64,000 nt of DNA from positions 2,046,001 through 2,110,000 of the forward strand of contig NC_084815.1 in assembly GCF_963583255.1 (NCBI RefSeq), read 5' to 3'. The notes below the pieces were generated by a model. The model had not been told where the DNA came from. It worked only from the letters and a program-made list of their open reading frames with translations, and did no database searches. Numbering within the stretch: the stretch's first letter is position 1; each line of letters opens with the position of its first letter. The DNA is from Pyrus communis (Eukaryota; Streptophyta; Magnoliopsida; Rosales; Rosaceae). The position numbers and the translations under genes were made by a program. This document shows, one piece after another, positions 56,232-64,000 of the stretch.

Positions 56232-57629
56232 TTATTTCAATGCCCACTGGTGCTCTATCAAGTCAATTTGTCGGGCATTGTGCATGTCTGGCATTTGAAA
56301 TGCAGTATATCGTTGAATGAGCCTTTCATTGTAACGTCCATCCCTTTGTAATGGCTCATGTTGCACGGGCTCATCGGTGGCGTCATGAGCACAATATATA
56401 CGTGTTCTTGAATTGTTCATCGGGTCTAGCTCATATTCATCAACGGCTTCATAATCGTACTCATCTTCCACAATCATGTTGTGAAGAATGATGCACGTCA
56501 TCATGATGGATCGAAGCGACTCTACATCAAACAATCTGGCAGCACCCCTGACGATCGCCCAGCCAGCTTGGAGGATACCGAAACAACGCTCCACATCCTT
56601 CCTGCACCCCTCTTGACAGCTTGCAAAGTGTTTTTCCTTTGCACTCCGCGGACGTGACACTGTTTTGACAAAGGTTGACCAGCGCGGGTAGATGCCGTCA
56701 GCTAGGTAGTATGGCCCGTCGTACATACGTCCGTTGACCTCATATGTAACTTTTGGTGCATTTCCTTGCAGGACATCGTTGAACACTGGGGATTGGGCAA
56801 GGACGTTGATGTCATTTTGAGCTCCCGGGACCCCGAAAAAGGCGTGCCAAATCCATGTATCAAAAGATACCATCGCCTCCAGAATGATACTTTTTGCTCC
56901 TTTTCTGTCCCCGTAAGCGCCTTGCCATGCACTTGGACAGTTTTTCCACGTCCAGTGCATACAATCAATGCTTCCAATCATCCCCGGAAAGCCACGCATC
57001 TCCGCCTTCTTCAACAGCCGTTCCAAGTCCATGTGTGTAGGTTTGCGGAGGTACTCAGCGGTGTAGATAGATTCGATTGCTCCGCAAAACCTCATCAGGG
57101 ACTCAAGAATGGTTGATTGCCCCATCCTCGTTATCTCATCCACTTGGTCTGCAGATACTCCATATGCAAGCATTCGCAAGGCAGCAGTAATTTTTTGCTC
57201 AGGCAGTAGACCCATAGCACCAAAAGCATCTTTTTTTTGCACAAAATAAGAATCATGGTTGCAAACAGCAATCATGATTTTGTTGAACAAATGTCGTTCC
57301 ATTCTAAAACGACGTCTAAAGTACGTATCAGGGAATGCACTATTAGGAACAAAATAATCATCCAAGAGTTTCATACCTCGTCGTTGCTTGCTTCTATCAA
57401 GGTTTCTGGAACGGCTGGGCCTGCAGATCTGAGCCGCAGCTTGGATGACTCGACGGGAATGTGAGGCTCTGCCCCTTCTTACTTCGTCATTTCTCATTTG
57501 ACGCTCCTCATCCTCTTCCCTCTCATTTCTTACCCTCTGGTGATTGAAGATTGCTTCAGATTCGTTAAATAATTCTTCCTCTTCCTGATTGTATTCCCAC
57601 ATCATCCTTGAGGAAGAAGAAGAAGACAT
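56232..57629 (-). CDS. PIF/Harbinger DDE transposase (HARBI1-like nuclease)
   Basis: A single uninterrupted 465-codon frame. The N-terminal 80 residues are acidic then basic (nuclear-targeting-like RRGRASHSRRV). A helical segment follows (YFRRRFRMERHLFNKIMIAV, then ALRMLAYGVSADQVDEITRM). Then comes the RNase H-type nuclease fold (DDE_Tnp_4) with catalytic Asp in GSIDCMHW (about 218), Asp in YYLADGIYP, and Glu in CRKDVERCFGILQ. All three acidic residues are present, so the enzyme may be active. It would cut and paste this element and related MITEs, with the SANT-type ORF1 protein as partner. It converges with ORF1, 430 bp away. Confidence 0.93.
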   Translation of the reverse strand: MSSSSSSRMMWEYNQEEEELFNESEAIFNHQRVRNEREEDEERQMRNDEVRRGRASHSRRVIQAAAQICRPSRSRNLDRSKQRRGMKLLDDYFVPNSAFPDTYFRRRFRMERHLFNKIMIAVCNHDSYFVQKKDAFGAMGLLPEQKITAALRMLAYGVSADQVDEITRMGQSTILESLMRFCGAIESIYTAEYLRKPTHMDLERLLKKAEMRGFPGMIGSIDCMHWTWKNCPSAWQGAYGDRKGAKSIILEAMVSFDTWIWHAFFGVPGAQNDINVLAQSPVFNDVLQGNAPKVTYEVNGRMYDGPYYLADGIYPRWSTFVKTVSRPRSAKEKHFASCQEGCRKDVERCFGILQAGWAIVRGAARLFDVESLRSIMMTCIILHNMIVEDEYDYEAVDEYELDPMNNSRTRIYCAHDATDEPVQHEPLQRDGRYNERLIQRYTAFQMPDMHNARQIDLIEHQWALK

Positions 57630-57699
57630 TGAAAGAAAGAAACAGAAACTATGAATAATGATACAGATTTTTGTGAATAAGGAAGCAGAAACTATGAAT

Positions 57700-58210
57700 A
57701 ATGATAGAGATCTTGAGAATTTTGGTGTGAGATTTGTGAGGATGGATGGTGGATTATATAGGGGATTCAGAAAGGATTAGGTTCTGCATAATGCCACGTG
57801 GCATGCCGTCATTCGTTACAAATCTGATGGAAATCTATCCTCAAAGATTGTGATAGAGATCTTAAGAATTTTGGTGTGAGATTTGTAAGAATGGATGGTG
57901 GATTATATAGAGGATTCATAAAGGATTAGGTTCTGCATAATGCCACGTGGCATGCCGTCATTCGTTACAAATCTGATGGAAATCTATCCTCAAAGATTGT
58001 GAACATATTATGACACGTGGCATGCCGTCATTCGTTAAAAATCTGATGGAAATCTATCATCAAATATTGTGAACCGATTATGACACGTGGCGCGACGTGA
58101 TTGGTTAATAATCTTATCAGAAATCCAACACCAATAATTGTATTATTTTGTATTATTTTGTATTATTTAATAATACTTCGGATAATGACACGTGGCGCAA
58201 CGAGAACGAT
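57700..58210. repeat. Right subterminal tandem repeats of the Harbinger element
   Basis: Two nearly identical units of 149 bp (starting 57702 and 57851) are followed by shorter degenerate units near 58003 and 58072. Each has CACGTGGCATGCCGTCATTC or a variant. CACGTGGC occurs five times in this flank and also near the left end (about 53567, 53762). Confidence 0.8.
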
Positions 58211-60317
58211 TAAAAATCTTATCCGATATTACAATTAAAATTATTTTGTATTATTTTATAAATAAAAAAAATACTAATATTTTATTGCCTATTGCCAGGG
58301 CTATTGAAGTGTAACGGTGGAGATGCAAATTCTATTGCCAGGGCTACTTACTGTTCATTAAGGGCAGTTACTGTTCATTAGGTTTGAATAGTGTATTGCC
58401 AGGGGGGAGGGCTCCAACGCTGGAGCACTTTCGTCTTGTGTGGAAGAGTCACGCTGTATACGAAGAAAATGATGAAGCACCGTGCTTCTGTGTTAATGAA
58501 CGTTTTCGACTAATAACTTGGATTCACAATGCAATAAGGTGTAATGTTGAAGTTCTTGATGTTAAGAGCCGTGTGGTTGATTTTGACGATGAATTGTACT
58601 CATTATTTCCTTCTTGTGTCTTTCTCTGTGCAACGTTGCATTCTCTAGCGGTTAACTTGAATTTTACAATGGTTAAAACACCTTCTGTTGCCTTTTCCTC
58701 GAATCTTGTAGACCTGAAGTTATTAAAGGTTAAAATAGAAGATGAGGGGTTTTTCAAATGGATCTCATGTTCCTGCAAATTCATCAAGGGAATATTTCTT
58801 TGTGGTATTAGTGTAAGAGGTAATATCATCATCAAGAGCTCTTCTCTGGAAAAATTTGGATATGTGGACGGTAGCAGGTTTACACTGAGCCATCTTAACA
58901 TCTCAGGCGAGAAACTTGAAGTCATAAATATTTCCTGGACGTTTAATTCACCTGATGACAAGTCGTTGAATATTTTTGCTCCAAGACTCACAGATTTATG
59001 TTGGAGGGGGAGCCTTGTGAATCAGGCAAACCTGGGACAGCTAGAATGTTTAGAAAAAGCTCTTATTTGCCTGGAGCCTGAAGCAGACGACTCTGACAAA
59101 CTGATTAAGCATTTTTACAGTTTACACAGGGTTGAACATCTTGTTTTAAATGCAGCGACCTTTAAGGTAATGAGAACCACAACCCTTCATACTGAATACT
59201 ACTTTCTGGTGAAAAAAAATTGATATTTTGTCATCCGAAATCATTTATTTATTTTGTTTTCTCTTTACATTTCAGTTTAAACAGGATAACGATGCTTTTA
59301 CATTAAAATGGTCTCAGATGCTATAACAAAACGAGAAACATGATATAGGTTTTGCCCTTATGACATTGCAGGCTTTGTTCAGGGAACGATCCACGCATGC
59401 TCAGTTTGATCGTCTTTTTCATTTGCAATTGAATCTATGGAGCTTTTCTGATGATATCTTTCCTGCGGTGGTCTCTCTATTAAGAGGATTGCATAATTTG
59501 TGTACTTTATACATAAGTTGTTTTGCTGTCCCAAGTTCTATGGACCCTCAACCTGATGTAAGTCTATGATTTCCTTTATTAATATAAATGTCATAAAACC
59601 TACTCATGAAAAGAAATGGTCCCAACTTGAGCTAGTTATAAATATTATTAACCTCCATGTCGTAAATACGTAATAATTTCTTTACATCTGTTTTATGAAA
59701 CTGGTCTCCACATTGTAAAAATTGTCAAAACAACCAAAAATATGAAGCGTCACAATTTAAGTTTTAAGATGAAATCAAATAATTCTCCAAAGTATGCAGT
59801 GTCCCAATGTTTATTTAGGTCCCGTTTTAAGATAAACTTGTCGGCACATAGTAAAAATTGTCGAGAATAATTTATTTTTTAGAGTTTTTGTCACGTTGTT
59901 GAGCTTGCGAAAACGTAATAACAAGTCAACATGGAAATGCTCCTTATATTATTAGAATTGGTTTTAGTGTGTTTCCTTTGGTTTCTTATTTTGGGGAAAA
60001 TTCAAATTGGCTGCTTGTTGCTGTTGCAGGTATCTGGGTTTGATAAGGAATACTGGAAGCTACAGAATCTGGATTTTATTGATCAGATTAAGGAGGTTAC
60101 CATAGAGCTGGATGTGTTTAATAACGGGATTGAATTTGCACGGTATATACTCGAGCATGCCAATAACCTGGAGCAAATGTGCATACAATATTTATTGGAT
60201 CTGTCTGATGATGCTATACAGAAGCTAAATGATAGCAAGAAGATGTCCAAGGCCATTATCTTTGAGGGAGTCTGCCACAGGTGGCCACAGTTTGATTCCG
60301 ACTGTGAGGAAGACTGA

Positions 60318-60817
60318 GGAAAACTTCGAAGAAGCCTTTGAGGAATGCTAAACGAGAAGCAACAAAGGCAAATTTGATGTTCTTCAGAAGTTGTTTTTTG
60401 ATATTATTTTGAAACCTTAATGTACATTTTGATATTGCCTTGTTAATATTTATCGTTGAATGGAAAAAATTTCTCGAATTAGAGAGAGTCAAAATGTAGG
60501 AGAAAAAGAATCCACGACCAAGCACATCTTAAATCAGCTCGTTTAAGGCTTATTTTTTGGTATGTCTCCTAGAATTTTATATCAATTTCACTTTGTCTTC
60601 TAAAACTTAGTTTGCATCACTTTGCACTCTCGAACTCAATTTTGCATCACTTTGCTATGTTCCAATAGAATGACGGGGAGAGAGTTAACACACTACTAAT
60701 CAAGCTAACGTCGTTTTCTTATTGATTGAACTTCATACTAATACAATTGTGATAAAATGCCACTTGCAAAAGCAACAACTTTTTCATATGAGTGCTTCAG
60801 ATATATAGATATTTATA
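60318..60817. other. 3' flank of the F-box pseudogene
   Basis: It resembles the 3' flank of the left F-box gene for about 200 bp, then becomes non-coding AT-rich sequence. Confidence 0.5.
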
Positions 60818-61882
60818 GGGAAATTTTATTTAAACCCGTGTAACCTTTTTCTACTCCCAACTTAAATTTTAGATGTTAATTGTCTTTTTTAACCTATTGC
60901 ATAATTACCATCAAGTACAAGATTAAATTAATAATAAAACTAAAATTTATCAATAAACCTACACACTATAATTATACTCCACCATGACTCCTTGTTTATC
61001 TTATGTTTATTTCGTCTAAAACCCTATAATTTTTATAGAGAAAACAAGTTTTTTTCAGTCCGAGGAAAGTGCTTCTATCGTCCATGCAACATTAGTTGTT
61101 GATAAGGAGTTGCAACTAGACAAGGTGAAAGAAAATTGTTAGTTTCCAACTGCAAGCTTTCAGTGCACTTTGAGGCTGCTGAGGTGAGATTTCTTCAAGC
61201 ATCGTATAACACATAATTGAAAAGTTGGTGTTTGTGGAACTTTTCAAAGCAAAAAAAAAAAAAAAAAAAACAAAAAAAAAAAAAAACAAAGGGTACTCTC
61301 TCTTTCATTCAGCATGAATGTCCCTTGCATGTCGACCAGCGCAAACCTTGCTTCGGAGGTATCCAAGTCCATTCCGAGATAAAGCCGCTCCACCACCCCC
61401 CCCCCCAACTGAAACACCTACTTGAGCTTCATCATTACTGCTTCCAACAACCATTGGTACTGTTGGACCTCTTGGCCGCCATCTCAATCTTGCATGCTCG
61501 TTCTTCACACCATTACACAATCCATTTCTTGAAAACTCCGTCTGTAAACTGAACATCCCTGAAGCATCAAACACTTAATAGCTTGAATTTGATGCACAAC
61601 TACTGTAACTACTTGGTGTTGGTGATGAGAAAGAGAGAGACCATGTGTATGTGTATGTGTCAGGGATGGCGACCATGGAAACATGGAGGTTGCCTTTGCA
61701 GCCATGGGAAATGCTATAAATGGGTGTAAAGATCATTTTACATTTTGAATTGGGTTTAGGAGAATAGTTTAGGTAATAACTTTGGGTTTAAAGAGATATT
61801 AATTCTTTAATAAAAATTAATATGGATGTAGATAGTAAGTTGGGTGTAAAAATAGGTTATATGGGTTCAAATAAAAATTCCC
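60818..61882. mobile_element. TIR DNA element of unknown superfamily, 1,065 bp
   Basis: Ends GGGAAATTTTATTTAAACCC and GGGTTCAAATAAAAATTCCC are inverted repeats that extend imperfectly to about 45 bp (ACCCGTGTAACC/GGTTATATGGGT). The interior is GC-richer near 61300-61560, with overlapping frames on both strands and a C tract, but I recognise no transposase. It may be a non-autonomous Mutator-like or other element, possibly carrying a captured gene fragment. The AT-rich flanks give no clear target duplication. Confidence 0.6.
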
Positions 61883-62220
61883 ACATATATATATATAGTT
61901 ATGCAAAAGATCTCTATTTAAAAAAAAAAAAAAGGAATTAGGTGTAGGGCCCACTCCACATCGAATTTCAACGATTCGAACAGTTTATTTTGTAACTCTC
62001 AATTCATAAATCATCTTTGCAAAAATTCAATTCAATCCGAAACCATTTGCCTATTTAATTATCAAGATAAAATTTCATTATTTCTTATATAACAAAGTAT
62101 TTGTTAATTGCTTTGAACCCAATTAAATGTATTAAATATTTTCTATTTGACTAATATTTTGTAAGGATAATCTATGATTTATAATTTGAAAAATAGATGG
62201 AATGGGATTCCTCCTCTTAA

Positions 62221-62260
<40 letters not shown>

Positions 62261-62261
62261 T
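61883..62261. other. AT-rich spacer with microsatellites
   Basis: Short AT runs, an A tract and a TA repeat (about 62238-62262). No gene. Confidence 0.5.
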
Positions 62262-62374
62262 AATTGTTATTAGCATTCCAAAAATATCATTCTACATTCC
62301 AAACTTTCTATATTAGGGAAGAAAAATACATTTGTGAAGAGAAATGTAGAATAAGATTTTTGTAATTCCAATTA
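62262..62374. mobile_element. Small MITE, family member 3 (reverse orientation)
   Basis: AATTGTTATTAGCATTCC at the left and TTTGTAATTCCAATT at the right are complementary. The core ACTTTCTATATTAGGGAAGA is the reverse of the core in 36861-36982 and 48699-48820. Confidence 0.65.
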
Positions 62375-62389
62375 TATATATACTTCAAT

Positions 62390-63026
62390 ATCCTCTCTTC
62401 CGCAAAAGACAAAGCATTATTCTTCAATAGTGAAAAATAAAAAGGTCACTATTCACAATAGTGAAAACAAAAATATCACTATTCATAATAGTGAAAAACA
62501 AAAAGGTCACTATTCATTTAACTTTTGTAAAAGAATCAAAGCATCTTCACTATTCATTCACCCAGCTTTAGCAGACAGCGGGATTCCCGGATCAATTGGC
62601 CAAGCCTCATTCAGTCTCCTCGCTCTATATAACGAGGACTCATCTTCAGAAGAAGGATATAAGTTTTTAACTTCAAAAGTTCAGTTCAATATCATCTCTC
62701 TGAGATTATTCAAACACTTGTAGTACATATATATTATTCAGGATGTCTGCGAGCTCCATCTCTTTGTTTACTTGTTTCATCTGCCATTAGGCAATACCTG
62801 TTTGTTATCTGCATTGCAGTAAGTTTTCAATAAAACTTATTTTCCAAATATACTTGCATCATTACGTTTAATTCATTATTTTGATATACTACTCTGTTTT
62901 TATATGTTTTATTTATGCACTTTAAATTCTATGGACGGCTATGCCGCCTGCTGCTATTTTATGTTTTACTTCCGCACTTTATATTTCATGGCCGGCTTTG
63001 CCGCCTGTTGTTAGTTCCGCCCCATT
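62390..63026 (+). mobile_element. Putative LTR/leader with promoter and primer site
   Basis: Contains three 30-bp repeats with the hairpin TCACTATTCACAATAGTGA (about 62428-62520), a TATATAA box (62626-62632) in a strong context CGCTCTATATAACGAGG, and a GCCGCCTG repeat (62944, 62999). Directly after its CCCCA end lies TGGTATCAGAGC (63027-63038), the tRNA-Met primer site. This is the layout of an LTR followed by its primer site, though a related reverse-transcribing leader would look similar. The left limit is a guess. Confidence 0.45.
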
Positions 63027-63038
63027 TGGTATCAGAGC
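63027..63038 (+). promoter_or_regulatory. tRNA-Met-type primer-binding site
   Basis: TGGTATCAGAGC, identical to the site after TRIM LTR1 at 10957-10968 and part of the Cassandra primer sites. It defines plus-strand orientation for the element to its left. Confidence 0.65.
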
Positions 63039-63053
63039 ATCTTGAAGGTCCAC

Positions 63054-64000
63054 TTAATCAGTCCAATTGGCGGGAGGCTGAGACCCTGCATCAGAAGCGT
63101 CAGAGTCCGAGTCGGAACCTTTCTTTTTCTGTAGTCTTGCTGCTTCAGCCATGAGCTGTTGAGCCAAGTCCAGAAGCTGGGAGGACTTATCAGAATCCTC
63201 ATTTTTCTTTGAGCTGGAGGACTTAGAAGGTTTTCCTTTGAGGGAAGATGACGGACTAATGTCTGATAGGGATTGAAACGGCTCCTGAGTTTTTAGTAAC
63301 TCAGGAAATTGCTGATGAACTGGCAAAGCTTGTGAGGACGAAGTTGAAACTTTGATTGGCAGTGCCTGAGAAGATGCCTGGGGAAATTCCACTTTTACAA
63401 GATCAATAATTTTTTGGTGGTTGAATTTATCCCACCATTTTACCCATCGGGTTCTGTAAATACCACCGGTGTCCACTTCAAAGTTCCATTTGAGAATCCA
63501 TAGGATCTTGTACTTGGCCATGAGCAGTGAAAAAATAGTAACTCTGTTGTCGAAACGACTTCTGTCAAAACTGGACTGGAAGTTGTTTGTAAGTACATGA
63601 CGAAGGTCATCTGGAATGATAGAAGAGCTTAGGCCATGGGAAGCCCACCAATCTGGAAACCATGCAGGAAACCGCAATCTGAAATTTTTATCAAAGGTTA
63701 TGAACCATGAATGACTAAAGTCTTTTGTCTGGTGAAGAAAAATGTTGGTCCATGCTTGGATGTAATCATAATAATTGTAGTGGTTATTCGGGATGAGAAC
63801 ATGCTGAGTATGGAGGGGTTTTGTGTGATAAAGGAGAATTCCCCATTCGAGTTTAGAAAGGAATTTTCCAATATGGAGAGAATGGTACAATATTTTGTTT
63901 TGATGAGTGGTACTGTAAATTGGCTTAATATCAATGCTTTCTGTTTCTGAAAGGATAGCCTGGTAATATTTTAGGCTTTTATAGGATTCAGTTGGTAAGA
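63054..64000 (-). CDS. Open frame of retroelement type, partial, antisense to the primer site
   Basis: Open on the minus strand from the right window edge to a stop at 63054, at least 315 codons; the true start is outside. It is rich in aromatic residues in the first 180 codons (YYDYIQAWTNIFLHQTKDFS, HSWFITFDKNFRLRFPAWFP, KWWDKF), then has a Ser/Lys/Asp-rich low-complexity tail ending SDSDASDAGSQPPANWTD. This pattern recalls proteins commonly predicted next to reverse-transcribing elements in plant genomes (Gag/coat-like region), but I cannot name the family. It ends about 15 bp from the primer site, on the opposite strand. Confidence 0.55.
   Translation of the reverse strand, partial: LPTESYKSLKYYQAILSETESIDIKPIYSTTHQNKILYHSLHIGKFLSKLEWGILLYHTKPLHTQHVLIPNNHYNYYDYIQAWTNIFLHQTKDFSHSWFITFDKNFRLRFPAWFPDWWASHGLSSSIIPDDLRHVLTNNFQSSFDRSRFDNRVTIFSLLMAKYKILWILKWNFEVDTGGIYRTRWVKWWDKFNHQKIIDLVKVEFPQASSQALPIKVSTSSSQALPVHQQFPELLKTQEPFQSLSDISPSSSLKGKPSKSSSSKKNEDSDKSSQLLDLAQQLMAEAARLQKKKGSDSDSDASDAGSQPPANWTD

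Larger units (their letters stand above)
53279..58426. mobile_element. PIF/Harbinger transposon, about 5.1 kb
   Basis: Inserted in F-box exon 1. The left end GAGCATCCCCAGCGTGGGG and right end CTCCAACGCTGGAGC are imperfect inverted repeats. The exact base limits and target duplication are uncertain, because the paralogue differs at the insertion site. It has the two-gene layout of PIF/Harbinger: Myb/SANT-type ORF1 on the plus strand and DDE transposase on the minus strand, converging. Ends are rich in AACGGT and CACGTGGC motifs. The left 250 bp is strikingly GC-rich relative to the surroundings. Confidence 0.9.
52953..60317 (+). pseudogene. F-box/LRR-like gene split by a Harbinger transposon
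   Basis: Tandem paralogue of 49987-52241. Exon 1 starts at 52953 (MEQKHETFASSSFEGEGSSR) and includes the F-box. After about 109 codons (QRGDK) it is interrupted by a ~5.1-kb transposon and resumes near 58427 (HFRLVWKSHAVYEEN) up to the donor at 59166. Exons 2 (59372-59557) and 3 (60030-60317) are intact, with the same phase-0 introns as the left copy. No other lesion was seen, so the insertion looks recent. The 3' end differs: the stop comes early after SDCEED, shortening the acidic tail by a frame change. Confidence 0.85.

Noticed and set aside
58384..58426. F-box frame apparently starting inside the transposon end
   Set aside because: The first codons come from the transposon terminus. Homology with the sister gene begins only at about 58427, so this is the interrupted exon, not a new start.

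Overview
This is a nuclear plant genome window, most likely from the rose family and probably an apple/pear relative. The evidence is spliceosomal introns, Ty1/copia and PIF/Harbinger elements, tRNA-derived SINEs, a plant Hsp70 intron at its usual position, and Cassandra elements whose LTRs carry a 5S-rRNA-like block. The family-level placement is an inference from repeat types I recognise, not from a search. Most of the DNA is transposon-derived, and only a handful of genes look real.

Layout. 1-2786 is the decayed 3' part of a copia retrotransposon with its 3' LTR. 3177-28080 is a large direct tandem duplication (copy 1 about 3177-15021, copy 2 about 15022-28080). Each copy carries, in order, a Harbinger-like coding fragment, a two-exon Hsp70 gene of 513 codons, a TRIM element with a MITE nested in it, and a copia-like LTR pair. 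Copy 2 alone gained a 979-bp Harbinger-like element and a three-LTR Cassandra array. The tail of copy 2 was duplicated again (about 25.6-32.0 kb) and trails into short tandem modules to about 32.9 kb.

34004-38068 (minus strand) holds the most unusual gene: a copia Gag-like domain joined in frame to an Hsp70 nucleotide-binding domain. It keeps the Hsp70 intron position and ends before the substrate-binding domain. 39-43 kb holds a WRKY pseudogene fragment and the 5' half of a copia element (LTR, primer site, gag, protease). 43.5-49.6 kb is repeat-rich: a tandem array of about 155 bp, two Cassandra solo LTRs, a SINE, a LINE 3' end, two MITEs and an AT-rich minisatellite.

49987-60317 is a tandem pair of three-exon F-box genes. 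The first is intact. The second is split in exon 1 by a PIF/Harbinger transposon of about 5.1 kb, which has an intact DDE transposase, a Myb/SANT-type ORF1 with one stop codon, and strongly structured subterminal repeats. The right end (60.8-64 kb) has a TIR element, another MITE, a putative promoter/leader with a tRNA-Met primer site, and an open frame on the opposite strand that runs off the window.

Functionally there are two themes. One is a local Hsp70 family that has lost C-terminal parts: lidless in two genes, and ATPase domain only plus Gag in the third. The other is an F-box pair, one member of which has been inactivated by a recent transposon insertion. I see no operon-like organisation, RNA genes or CRISPR arrays.
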